This document shows positions 37,459-45,751 of a DNA stretch of 64,000 bases, one piece after another. A program made the translations under genes and the position numbers. This stretch comes from Cysteiniphilum litorale (lineage in GTDB: Bacteria; Pseudomonadota; Gammaproteobacteria; Francisellales; Francisellaceae). Within the stretch, counting starts at the first letter, position 1. Each line of letters begins with the position of its first letter. The stretch lies in NCBI RefSeq assembly GCF_003428165.1, contig NZ_QLIQ01000007.1, positions 38,383-102,382 on the forward strand, written 5' to 3'. Under the pieces are notes generated by a model. That model was not told the origin of the DNA and ran no database searches. It saw only the letters and a list, made by a program, of their open reading frames with translations.

Positions 37459-38534
37459 AGCACCCCCTTGGTACTTGGCATATCTAATGAGGTCTTTGCC
37501 ACTGCTTGCTTTAAGACTTTACCTAAGGCTTTAAAGGCTGCCTCAATCATATGATGTGTGTTGTGCCCTTTAAGTTTAATATGCAAGGTTGCCTTTAAGC
37601 TCTCTGCCAGTGAGTAAAAGAAATGACTAACGAGCTCAACCGATAGATCGCCGACTTTATCACGCTTAAAATCCGCGTCAAATGAACAATAAAACCGTCC
37701 ACTTAAATCTAAAGCGATCTCAGCACTTGCTTCATCCATGGGTAGCAAGAAACCGTAGCGCTGTATGCCTAATTTATCAGCCAAGGCTTGAGATAATGCT
37801 TGCCCCAAAGTAATGGCAATATCCTCAACCGTATGATGATCATCAATATGCAAATCGCCTTGCGCTTGAATATCCATACTAATGCCTGAATGTTTTGCCA
37901 CTTGCTCAAGCATATGATCTAGAAAATCAATACCACTATGGATATTTATTTTGCCTGCTTGATCCAAGTTGACTGACACGGTGATGTCGGTTTCTTGTGT
38001 TTTACGCGTAATCGTTGCCACTCTTGGCGTATAAAGAATATGGTTTTTAATCGTTAACCAATCAGGATATTTCTCATTTGCAATTTGAATGCCCTTAATC
38101 CCTAGATTATCCGCCAATTGAAGATCGGTTAACCTGTCGCCTATGACATAACTGTGATCCCGATTGATACGCTGATCACGCAAATAGGACATGAGTAACC
38201 CCACTTTTGGCTTGCGACAGTCGCAATAATCGTTATCAAAATGCGGACAAATTAGAATGTCTTCAAAAATAATCCCTTGTGATTTAAGGACTCTCAACAT
38301 CAACTCATGTGGTGCATTAAAATCATTCTCTGGAAAAGAAGAAGTCCCTAAACCATCTTGATTACTAACCATAACCAGCTTAAATCCCGCCTGTTGTAAA
38401 GTAATGAGCGCATCAAATACACCCGGCAAAAAATCAAGCTTATCAATATGATCAATTTGTTTATCTTCTGGCTCGATAATAATTGTGCCATCGCGATCTA
38501 TAAATAAATATTTATGCTGTTTCATTATTAGCAC
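37455..38534 (-). CDS. hisB: HisB bifunctional histidinol-phosphatase / IGP dehydratase
   Basis: 359 residues. N-terminal HAD phosphatase with FIDRDGT, a Cys-His zinc loop (CPHFDNDYCDC) and GDRLTD; C-terminal dehydratase with GIDFLDHMLEQ, DDHHTVED and the second histidine cluster near the end. A GTG at 38534 has AGGA 7 nt upstream; an ATG three codons later (38525) gives MKQHKYLFIDRDG, which aligns better with E. coli HisB. Both starts overlap hisC. The fused form is typical of gammaproteobacteria. Confidence 0.95.
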   Translation of the reverse strand: MLIMKQHKYLFIDRDGTIIIEPEDKQIDHIDKLDFLPGVFDALITLQQAGFKLVMVSNQDGLGTSSFPENDFNAPHELMLRVLKSQGIIFEDILICPHFDNDYCDCRKPKVGLLMSYLRDQRINRDHSYVIGDRLTDLQLADNLGIKGIQIANEKYPDWLTIKNHILYTPRVATITRKTQETDITVSVNLDQAGKINIHSGIDFLDHMLEQVAKHSGISMDIQAQGDLHIDDHHTVEDIAITLGQALSQALADKLGIQRYGFLLPMDEASAEIALDLSGRFYCSFDADFKRDKVGDLSVELVSHFFYSLAESLKATLHIKLKGHNTHHMIEAAFKALGKVLKQAVAKTSLDMPSTKGVL

Positions 38535-39597
38535 CGATAGTTCCTGTGTTTATATTTTCTAATACCTTAATAAGCTTATTTACTTCCTCAACAGTCCCTA
38601 TGCTAATACGCAACATCGTTTCATCATTAAATACCTTTGCCATTGATCTGACGATAATGCCTGACTGACATAGTTGGTTAAATATATCCACTTTAAACTG
38701 TACTAATAAAAAGTTGGCTTGTGAGGGATACACTTTATTAACCAAGCTTGATGCTTGCAGATATTGAAATAAACGTGTCCGTTCTCTAACTGCTTCAAAC
38801 ATTTTACTTTTAACTAATGCTAAACGCGCAGTTTGCAATGCAGCTACTGCATTTTGCGCTACTGACAGTGCGATGGGATAAGGTGCAATCACCTTTTTGA
38901 TCAAACTCACCAAACGAGCATTAGTGATAACGGAGCCAACACGTTCTGCCGCCAAACCATACGCTTTGGATAAGGTTCTAAGAACGACTAAATTATCATA
39001 TTGCTTAATTAAGCTTGCTGCACTTTGCTCGCCACTAAATTCAATATAGGCCTCATCAACAACAATCATGCTTTTATCTGCTAATGTAAGACATAGCCTT
39101 TCAATACCCTCTAGCGAGATTAAGTTTCCGGTTGGATTATTCGGTGAGCAGATAAACACAAGCTTAATATTTGGCTTTTTATTTATCTCTTTTAATAAAT
39201 CATCAATATCTAGCGTAAATTCATTTGTAAGATCAAGTGCATATTCAAAATACTCCACCCCTTGTAACCGCGCACTCACCTGATACATACCAAAGGTTGG
39301 TTTAAACGCCATAATCGCATCTTGTTGATAGGTGCAAAATAATCGAACCAATAAGTCAATGCCCTCATCACTGCCGCGTGTTACCAATATTTCGTCTTGA
39401 CTAACTTGGTAAAGTGTCGCCAAAGCATGCACCAACTCTTGTGGTTGCGGTTCAGGATAGCGATTAAAGCCTTCATTAGATAAATCATAAGCTAGCTCAT
39501 TGGCATTAAGCCAAATATTACCTTTAAGATTTAAAGATCGCGCCGAAGAATAGGCATTAAATTCAGCTAAATCTTGACGAATCAACTTCTCAAACAT
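38512..39597 (-). CDS. hisC: Histidinol-phosphate aminotransferase
   Basis: 361-residue class I/II PLP aminotransferase. PLP lysine in LRTLSKAYGLAAERVG; SPNNPTGN, VVDEAYIEF and the C-terminal MLRISIGT phosphate-binding arginine are present. Overlaps hisD by 16 nt and hisB by 23 nt. Confidence 0.96.
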   Translation of the reverse strand: MFEKLIRQDLAEFNAYSSARSLNLKGNIWLNANELAYDLSNEGFNRYPEPQPQELVHALATLYQVSQDEILVTRGSDEGIDLLVRLFCTYQQDAIMAFKPTFGMYQVSARLQGVEYFEYALDLTNEFTLDIDDLLKEINKKPNIKLVFICSPNNPTGNLISLEGIERLCLTLADKSMIVVDEAYIEFSGEQSAASLIKQYDNLVVLRTLSKAYGLAAERVGSVITNARLVSLIKKVIAPYPIALSVAQNAVAALQTARLALVKSKMFEAVRERTRLFQYLQASSLVNKVYPSQANFLLVQFKVDIFNQLCQSGIIVRSMAKVFNDETMLRISIGTVEEVNKLIKVLENINTGTIGANNETA

Positions 39598-40913
39598 GTC
39601 GCCTCCGCTTTATTTTCAAGCGCTTTAAGACGCAGATCAACTGCTAGTTTATGTGCTGTTAAGCCCTCAATATCAGCTAATTGTGCTGCTAAGTCACCAA
39701 TAGCTAATAATCCTTTCTCATCGACATATTGCACACTCATTGCTTTCATAAAATCAATCGTTGATAAACCGCTAAATGACTTAGCATAACCATACGTTGG
39801 CAATACATGATTTGATCCGGTGACATAATCACCTAATGCTTCAGCTGCCCATTTCCCCATAAATACCGCACCGGTATTATGGATTTGATCAATATACTTT
39901 TCAGGATCTCCCACCTGCAAAATCAAATGCTCAGGCGCGTAGTTATTAGCAAGTACAAAAGCATCTTCTAAGGTCTTAACCACCAAAATACGACTATGCA
40001 CTAATGCTTCTTTGATGATGTCGTGACGTGTTAATGTATATAATTGTTGGTTAATAACGGCTATTACCTCATTGGCTAATACATTACTGGTTGTTATAAG
40101 TATTGCTTGAGAATCAGCACCATGCTCAGCTTGTGCCAGTAAATCTGCTGCGACAAATTGAGCATTTGCTTGCTTCTCAGCAATCACCAAGACTTCAGAG
40201 GGACCCGCTGGCATATCAATTGCAGCTCCATCAATATCATCAGCAACAAGCATTTTAGCTTTGGTTACCCAACTATTACCTGGACCATAGATCTTATTGA
40301 CTTTAGTGACTGATTCCGTGCCATACGCCATCGCTGCAATCGCTTGAGCACCACCTATTTTATAAATTACATCAACACCACATAAATCAGCGGCGACTAA
40401 TAATAGTGGATGAATTTTGCCTGCCACATTGACTGGTGTGCAAACATTAACCTTCTTGCATCCAGCTACTTTTGCTGGAATTGCTAGCATAATAAGGGTT
40501 GAGATCAATGGTGCACTTCCCCCTGGCACATATAAACCAACGCTCTCAATCGCGCTAAAAACTTTATGACAACAAACACCGTCATTACTATCAACTATGG
40601 TATTTTTAGGTTTATTGATTTCATGGTAATTTTGCACTCTAGCAATAATACTTTTAATTAAATCAATATCTTTATTGCTAACTAGCTTATACGCTTCTTT
40701 TATTTCAGCTTCTGTTACAGATAAATCATCAAGCACACAGCGATCAAAGCGCGCAGTGTAGTCAAATAGTGCTTGGTCTTTGTTACATTTTACTTCATTA
40801 ATAATCGCTTCAACTTGTTTATTTAAGTCATTACTATTAACTTGTGGCGCACGCTTAAGAAGAGATTGCCAAGCAGGTTTATCATCGATATTGACTTGAT
40901 AGGTTCTAATCAT
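39582..40913 (-). CDS. hisD: Histidinol dehydrogenase
   Basis: 443-residue zinc enzyme for the last two steps of the pathway. Typical stretches: GLYVPGGSAPLISTLIM, KIYGPGNSWVTKAK, DMPAGPSEVLVIA, LLAQAEHGADSQA, NHVLPTYGYAKSFSGLS. Normal length. 9 nt after hisG. Confidence 0.97.
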   Translation of the reverse strand: MIRTYQVNIDDKPAWQSLLKRAPQVNSNDLNKQVEAIINEVKCNKDQALFDYTARFDRCVLDDLSVTEAEIKEAYKLVSNKDIDLIKSIIARVQNYHEINKPKNTIVDSNDGVCCHKVFSAIESVGLYVPGGSAPLISTLIMLAIPAKVAGCKKVNVCTPVNVAGKIHPLLLVAADLCGVDVIYKIGGAQAIAAMAYGTESVTKVNKIYGPGNSWVTKAKMLVADDIDGAAIDMPAGPSEVLVIAEKQANAQFVAADLLAQAEHGADSQAILITTSNVLANEVIAVINQQLYTLTRHDIIKEALVHSRILVVKTLEDAFVLANNYAPEHLILQVGDPEKYIDQIHNTGAVFMGKWAAEALGDYVTGSNHVLPTYGYAKSFSGLSTIDFMKAMSVQYVDEKGLLAIGDLAAQLADIEGLTAHKLAVDLRLKALENKAEATCLRS

Positions 40914-40922
40914 CTTTCATTC

Positions 40923-41828
40923 TCACGCTAACATTTTTTCAATTGGCAACACTAAAATCGCACTGGCACCTGCCTGCTTTAAACGTTCCAACGTATTCCA
41001 AAATACACCTTCCGTCGTCACAATATGCACGGCCACCTTATCCTCAACCCCTGCGATAGGGATAATCGTCTGCCCTTCGTGACCTGGCAGAATATCATTG
41101 ATGGCATTAAGTGATGACTTAGGCGCATGAAACATCACATATTTACTTTCTTTGGCTTGCATCACCCCATTCATTCGATCGATCAAACGCTGATAGAATA
41201 CTTCAAGCTCTGGTGCAAGTGTATGGCTATTACGAATCAATAATGCCTGTGACTGCATTATTTCAACGACTTCTTTGAGATTATTCTCCTCCAATGTGCG
41301 CCCCGTTGACACCAAATCACATATCGCATCAGCCATACCAAGGTTTGGTGCGATCTCCACTGAACCTGAAATATTTAAAATCGATAAATCCAAATTATTT
41401 TGACGTGAAAATTCCATTAATAGCTCAGGATATGAGGTCGCAACTTTCATTGCTTTTAAGCTATTGATATCGTTATATGCTTTGCTATTGGCAATAGCAA
41501 TTGATAAACGACAAGCCCCAAAGCCAAGCGCTTTATCTATCGTGATATTATTGCTTTGCTTTTTCTCATTTAATGTCAAACAAAACTCATCCAACACATT
41601 CTGCCCAATAATACCAACATCGCAAAAGCCATCATTAACTAAAGTAGGGATATCGTCATCACGCACAAATAAAAAATCAACCGGCACATCAATTGCATGA
41701 CAATAAAGTCCACTTTTTGACAATTGCACTTTAATGCCGATTTTCTCAAACAGCGCCATTGACTCTGTGTTTAGTCGCCCTTTTTTCTGTACTGCAATGC
41801 GTAATCGCTTATTTTGCCCACTACTCAT
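40923..41828 (-). CDS. hisG: ATP phosphoribosyltransferase, long form
   Basis: First enzyme of histidine synthesis. At 301 residues it is the long form, with a C-terminal regulatory domain (about 225-300, including VAVHIVTTEGVFWNTLERLKQAGASAI split over its strands) that senses histidine, so no HisZ partner is needed. The PRPP-binding loop DLVSTGRTLEENN is present. First gene of the his operon; its leader carries repeats rather than a His-codon attenuator peptide. Confidence 0.97.
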   Translation of the reverse strand: MSSGQNKRLRIAVQKKGRLNTESMALFEKIGIKVQLSKSGLYCHAIDVPVDFLFVRDDDIPTLVNDGFCDVGIIGQNVLDEFCLTLNEKKQSNNITIDKALGFGACRLSIAIANSKAYNDINSLKAMKVATSYPELLMEFSRQNNLDLSILNISGSVEIAPNLGMADAICDLVSTGRTLEENNLKEVVEIMQSQALLIRNSHTLAPELEVFYQRLIDRMNGVMQAKESKYVMFHAPKSSLNAINDILPGHEGQTIIPIAGVEDKVAVHIVTTEGVFWNTLERLKQAGASAILVLPIEKMLA

Positions 41829-41867
41829 TTAATTTACCTTTTATTTTAATTTTTCTCTTTTTCAATA

Positions 41868-41878
41868 GTCATAATGAC
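41868..41878. promoter_or_regulatory. Palindrome upstream of hisG, candidate operator
   Basis: GTCATAATGAC is a perfect 11-bp palindrome 40 nt upstream of the hisG ATG, between the repeats and the gene. A TrpR/YerC-type regulator is encoded just upstream. Possible operator; the link is inference. Confidence 0.35.
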
Positions 41879-41899
41879 CAGTTTCTACCTAAAAAAGTG

Positions 41900-42090
41900 C
41901 TCACGTACCCTGAGCATCAATCAAAGGGTTTATATACTCACGTACCCTGAGCGTAAGTCGAAGGGTACATATGCTCACGTACCCTGAGCATATACCGAAG
42001 TGGGTAGGAACAGAAACAACCCATATATAAAGGCTTCGACTAACGCTCAGCCAACATGAACACACATAAGGCTTCGACTGACGCTCAGCC
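41900..42090. repeat. Cluster of five palindromic repeats, family 2 (three type B, two type A)
   Basis: Type B copies start with CACGTACCCTGAGC at about 41902, 41939 and 41976; the middle copy is complete (GTACCCT-gagcgtaagtcga-AGGGTAC), the others are degenerate in the second half. Type A copies GGCTTCGACTnACGCTCAGCC lie at 42032-42052 and 42070-42090. Both types share the core TTCGACTnACGCTCAG. They fill most of the 290-nt his operon leader, so any hisG transcript starting upstream would carry several hairpins. REP-like. Confidence 0.8.
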
Positions 42091-42119
42091 AACACTGACA
42101 CGCATATGGTCTACCTCTT

Positions 42120-42431
42120 TTACTTACTTTTCTCTTTTGCACTCTCTACTTTGTCATACATCAAATTATACCCACCAGCGCCATGTGTGATACAACGCGC
42201 AATTCTTGCCACTGTGGTCACACTTACACCGGTTTCAGCATAAATCTGTCGATAAGATTTATCATTTTTGATCTCCTGAACCGCGCGCCAACGATCTGCC
42301 ATCGCTGAAATCTCCGCAGGCGTGCATAAATCCTCGAAAAGTTTCGCAACCTCCTCACTACTTTCTAGCAATGATAATGCATGAAAAAGTGCATCAATAT
42401 CAGATTGCTCGGCTTGTTTAATATTCACCAT
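42120..42431 (-). CDS. TrpR/YerC-type transcriptional regulator, putative HisR
   Basis: 103 residues from the ATG at 42431 (a GTG five codons earlier is also open). It has the TrpR-like fold pattern: CTPAEISAMADRWRAV, then the helix-turn-helix SYRQIYAETGVSVTTVARIAR. It is of the YerC/YecD group, which in Firmicutes has been linked to control of histidine synthesis. It lies directly upstream of the his operon on the same strand, 291 nt from hisG. The position makes a HisR role plausible but unproven. Confidence 0.8.
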   Translation of the reverse strand: MVNIKQAEQSDIDALFHALSLLESSEEVAKLFEDLCTPAEISAMADRWRAVQEIKNDKSYRQIYAETGVSVTTVARIARCITHGAGGYNLMYDKVESAKEKSK

Positions 42432-42456
42432 AAAAATACCATTCACACTTCATAAT

Positions 42457-42466
42457 GTATTAATAC
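42457..42466. promoter_or_regulatory. Palindrome upstream of the TrpR-type gene
   Basis: GTATTAATAC is a perfect 10-bp palindrome 25 nt upstream of the regulator start. It could be an autoregulatory site, but it does not match the palindrome before hisG and such A/T palindromes arise by chance. Confidence 0.2.
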
Positions 42467-42524
42467 GTTATAACATAATCCTTAACAGTAAGATGCTCAA
42501 GAAGTTTTTGCAGAAAAATCAAAA

Positions 42525-42600
42525 TGGTGCCGACAAGCAGAATCGAACTGCTGACCTATTGGTTACGAATCAATTGCTCTACCAACTGAGCTATGTCGGC
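42525..42600 (-). tRNA. tRNA-Thr, anticodon CGT
   Basis: A 76-nt cloverleaf on the minus strand with encoded CCA end. Acceptor arm GCCGACA/TGTCGGC, D arm GCTC/GAGC with GTTGGTA loop, anticodon loop TTCGTAA (CGT, decoding ACG), T arm with GTTCGATTC. The anticodon stem ATTGA/CCAAT has an A-C mismatch in the pair next to the loop. Stands alone, between the TrpR-type gene and repeats. Confidence 0.96.
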
Positions 42601-42654
42601 ATAATGAATAATGGCTATAACCATATTCCATCCCACTTTGATTGTCCAAACGTT

Positions 42655-42726
42655 GGCTGAGCGTGAGTCGAAGCCTTTATGAAATGTGATTTCCCAAGCT
42701 TACCCTTCGACTTACGCTCAGGGTAC
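42655..42726. repeat. Pair of palindromic repeats, family 2 (A reversed, then B)
   Basis: A type A copy in reverse orientation (42655-42675, GGCTGAGCG-TGAG-TCGAAGCC) and a type B copy (42701-42726, TACCCTTCGAC-TTACGC-TCAGGGTA). They lie between tRNA-Thr and the small membrane protein gene. Together with the 41900-42090 cluster they bracket the TrpR-type gene and the tRNA. Confidence 0.75.
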
Positions 42727-42785
42727 GGTGAGTACTTGTAAGTGAACACTCAGCCTTAGCTTGAATAATAAACAATGAATAAAAA

Positions 42786-43025
42786 TTACTGGTTATTTTT
42801 CTCAACTTTATTAAGTACAATCCCGACCACTATGAAGATTGCACCAATAATTAAACTTGCACAACCCAACATGCCAGTTATAACGGATTCACTTAAATCG
42901 TAAAGACTATGCGCCGGAGGAAACCAACTAAACGCACCAATAATCAGCACAATGCTTAAGATAACTAATATAATTCCGATGACTAGACAGCCAACAATGG
43001 AACCTGACTGTTTGCAACATTTCAT
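42786..43025 (-). CDS. Small two-helix membrane protein
   Basis: 79 residues: a short Cys/Lys-rich N-terminus (MKCCKQSG), a first membrane helix at about 9-32, a polar loop and a second helix at about 50-70, then a charged tail. The start is fixed by AAGGAG 7 nt before the ATG at 43025; that site lies inside a longer open frame beginning at 43046. No recognised family. Same strand as deoD upstream, 79-100 nt away. Function unknown. Confidence 0.6.
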   Translation of the reverse strand: MKCCKQSGSIVGCLVIGIILVILSIVLIIGAFSWFPPAHSLYDLSESVITGMLGCASLIIGAIFIVVGIVLNKVEKNNQ

Positions 43026-43125
43026 CACTATTCTCCTTGTTTTCATATATGCGAACCTGCACGAGTAAGAATAGTTGGTTTTTTAGAAAATGCGAGAAAG
43101 AAAATTTATGTGTAAATAACTGAAA

Positions 43126-43836
43126 TTAGGCACTTGCCAAAGCAATTTCAATCATTTTGGTAAATGAATTTTGGCGCTCTTGACTACTTGTTACTTCCTT
43201 TGTCACTAATGAATCAGAAACCGTCAAAAGACAAGCTGCTTTTTTACCATAAGCTTTGGCATTAGCAAAAATTGCGACAGTTTCCATTTCCACGGCTTTA
43301 CAACCATGTTCACTATGAATCTTGATATAATCATCAAAGTTTTTGCGGTAAAACACATCGGTACAGTGCACTTTTGCCTGTGTCACAGGCAAGCTCAAAC
43401 TATCTGCCGTTTTTGCAATATGTGCCGTTAAATTCGCATCAGGGGTTGCTACTCTTGTTTTTTCACCGGTCACAATCTCGATATAATCCGACTCGCAATA
43501 GCTTTCGGTAACTAATAGCACATCATATACCTTGATCTCAGGCACATAAGAGCCACACGAACCAATACGAATAATCTGATCAACATCATAATTATTAAAT
43601 AATTCTGCCGTATATATTCCTGCACTTGGAATGCCCATGCCATGCGCCATAATCGTTAATTTTTTGCCCTTATAAGTTCCCGTAAAGCCAAGCATATTAC
43701 GCACACTATTGACTTGCTTAATATCCTTAAGATACGTCTCAGCAATCAGCTTAGCGCGCAATGGGTCTCCTGGCATAATGACGGTCTTAGCAAAGTCACC
43801 TTTGTTTTTTGCTTCAATATGAGGTGTTGGAATCAT
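43126..43836 (-). CDS. deoD: Purine nucleoside phosphorylase, DeoD type
   Basis: 236-residue hexameric phosphorylase splitting purine (deoxy)nucleosides with phosphate. Signatures: TVIMPGDPLRAK near the N-terminus, HGMGIPSAGIYTAEL, RIGSCGSY, EMETVAIFANA and LTVSDSL. In this genome it is apart from deoB-deoC, which lie 5 kb away on the same strand. Confidence 0.96.
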   Translation of the reverse strand: MIPTPHIEAKNKGDFAKTVIMPGDPLRAKLIAETYLKDIKQVNSVRNMLGFTGTYKGKKLTIMAHGMGIPSAGIYTAELFNNYDVDQIIRIGSCGSYVPEIKVYDVLLVTESYCESDYIEIVTGEKTRVATPDANLTAHIAKTADSLSLPVTQAKVHCTDVFYRKNFDDYIKIHSEHGCKAVEMETVAIFANAKAYGKKAACLLTVSDSLVTKEVTSSQERQNSFTKMIEIALASA

Positions 43837-44069
43837 TTCTTACCCTTTTTATTTTTGTTTTCAATTGATCAAATTTTTCAAGTCGCCAGTGTACTGTTTT
43901 TATTACAAATGAACAAATGATAAGAGCATACAAATTAAGTCATAAATCAAATGAAAAGTCACTCAAGTAACGCTACCTCAGATACAAAGCGGTGCAATAA
44001 ATACTGTAAAATGCATTGCTGTGCGTATATACTTTAGCGCAGTCGCAATAAATCTAGCATTAATTACCA

Positions 44070-44717
44070 ATGAATAGTTTCCAGCAGCAACTTAAGCATT
44101 TACGTGAACAACAACAATTAACCGTCGATGGTGTCGCAAGCAAAATGAGCTTCACCGCACAAACCATTCAAATGCTAGAAGATACAGATGATCTATTCTC
44201 ACTAGAGTTACCGACGCAATCGCTTAAAAACTATTATCGTAAATATGGCGAGTGCCTTGGTATGCCTGAGCGCAAAATTGTGAGCATGTTAAATAAAATT
44301 GATTATTTGGATTATAAACGCTCACGCAAAGGCAAAATGAAACCCTTTGATTATCTTAATCGCTTAGTCATTTTGATTTTGATTGCTCTACTGGCTCATA
44401 CGGTTTACACACTTTATCAGCAGCAAAAAGCCAATGCGCTAAAGCAAAGTGTCGTTACTTTAAGTGCGCCAGTTGTCTCTCAATCGACTGAACAAGAAAG
44501 ACAAGCAATCTCATCTTCGATGAACGATCAAACAAGTAATGCTACTGCAACACCAAACGCAGCAACATCTAACACAACTACTAATAGTGTAATGACATCT
44601 AATACTACAGGCGCGTCAGCAGCCGTAAATACTGACACAGCTAATACTGTAGCACCGACGACATTGCAACAAAATGACGTTACACAACAGCAATCTGCTG
44701 AGCAACAAAATGCATAG
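44070..44717 (+). CDS. RodZ-like helix-turn-helix membrane protein
   Basis: 215 residues: N-terminal Xre-like helix-turn-helix (about 5-65, LKHLREQQQLTVDGVASKMS), a basic linker (KRSRKGKMK), one membrane helix (about 98-116), and a periplasmic Ser/Thr/Asn/Gln-rich tail. This is the RodZ plan, but the folded C-terminal periplasmic domain (DUF4115) is missing. RodZ links MreB to the cell-wall synthesis machinery. Its end overlaps nagZ by 8 nt, tying it to a wall-recycling gene. Confidence 0.7.
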   Translation: MNSFQQQLKHLREQQQLTVDGVASKMSFTAQTIQMLEDTDDLFSLELPTQSLKNYYRKYGECLGMPERKIVSMLNKIDYLDYKRSRKGKMKPFDYLNRLVILILIALLAHTVYTLYQQQKANALKQSVVTLSAPVVSQSTEQERQAISSSMNDQTSNATATPNAATSNTTTNSVMTSNTTGASAAVNTDTANTVAPTTLQQNDVTQQQSAEQQNA

Positions 44718-45666
44718 TAACTCAATCACGGCTCGTTTTATTATTGGTGTTGAGTCGACTGAATTAAGCACTCACGACATCAACCGTTTACAAAACAAAC
44801 ATGTGATTGGCGTGATTTTATTTAGTCGCAATTTCATAAATTCTAAGCAGCTAAAGCAATTAACCGCAGCCATTAAATCATGCCGCCATGATCTTGTTAT
44901 TTGTGTTGATCAAGAAGGTGGACGCGTTCAGCGCTTTAAAAGCGATCAGTTCACACCACTACCCTCACTCTATGAAATTGCACAAGCAAATGATAAAACA
45001 CAACTTAAACAACATGTTGCCACACTTGCCAATGAGTTGAAACATCATGGTATTGACTTTAGCTTCACCCCCGTGGTTGACTTATATTCAAAAGACAGTC
45101 GCGTGATTAACACACGCGCTTTTGCTGAGAATGCAGATGAAGTCATACATTATACCAGACAGTATATTGACACTATGCATCAATATAGCTTACCGAGCGT
45201 TTTAAAACACTTCCCAGGGCATGGCAGTTTAGCTGCTGACTCTCATACTGAAAGCGTTATTGATCATCGAATCTTAAGTGACATTGAACAAACCGATTTA
45301 CTGCCATTTATCACGCTTATTAATGAACATAAAGCCGATAGCATTATGGTTGCTCATCTATCTTATCCACAAATAGACACTGAGATTGCTTCACAATCGA
45401 AGTTTTGGCTTACGACTTATCTTCGCCAAAAGACTGGCTTCAAGGGTATCATCTTTAGCGATGACTTTGGCATGGCTGCAGCAACACAGACTGCTAAGCA
45501 TCCACTAGAGAATTGTCAGAGGTTCTTTGATGCTGGAGGAGATATCGCTTTGTTATGCAATGAGTTTACTGTTATGGATGAAATACTCGATGTTTTTAAT
45601 AATGATAGTTATTGCGATGACAACAGCTTCAATAACCGCTGGCAGCACTTTCAGCAGGCTTTTTAA
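44710..45666 (+). CDS. nagZ: Beta-N-acetylhexosaminidase NagZ
   Basis: 318-residue GH3 enzyme removing GlcNAc from cytoplasmic muropeptides in cell-wall recycling. Motifs: CVDQEGGRVQRF, KHFPGHGSLAADSHTE (catalytic His loop), and the nucleophile Asp in GIIFSDDFGM. Start chosen at 44710 (MHSNSITARFIIG), the frame extends further upstream only inside the RodZ-like gene. Overlaps that gene by 8 nt. Confidence 0.94.
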   Translation: MHSNSITARFIIGVESTELSTHDINRLQNKHVIGVILFSRNFINSKQLKQLTAAIKSCRHDLVICVDQEGGRVQRFKSDQFTPLPSLYEIAQANDKTQLKQHVATLANELKHHGIDFSFTPVVDLYSKDSRVINTRAFAENADEVIHYTRQYIDTMHQYSLPSVLKHFPGHGSLAADSHTESVIDHRILSDIEQTDLLPFITLINEHKADSIMVAHLSYPQIDTEIASQSKFWLTTYLRQKTGFKGIIFSDDFGMAAATQTAKHPLENCQRFFDAGGDIALLCNEFTVMDEILDVFNNDSYCDDNSFNNRWQHFQQAF

Positions 45667-45751
45667 CATTTATTATTAAAGCACTCGCTACCTTGAACTT
45701 CTTATGATTTTCCCTAGAATAATGATCATTGCAAAATATTATTAACAACTT

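Noticed and set aside
41900..42090. Short CRISPR-like array
   Set aside because: Repeats are palindromic, of two types, in mixed forms and with irregular short spacers; no cas genes are present.
41901..42101. 66-codon open frame on the minus strand in front of hisG, possibly a leader peptide
   Set aside because: It is made almost wholly of the palindromic repeats, lacks a His run and has no good ribosome-binding site.
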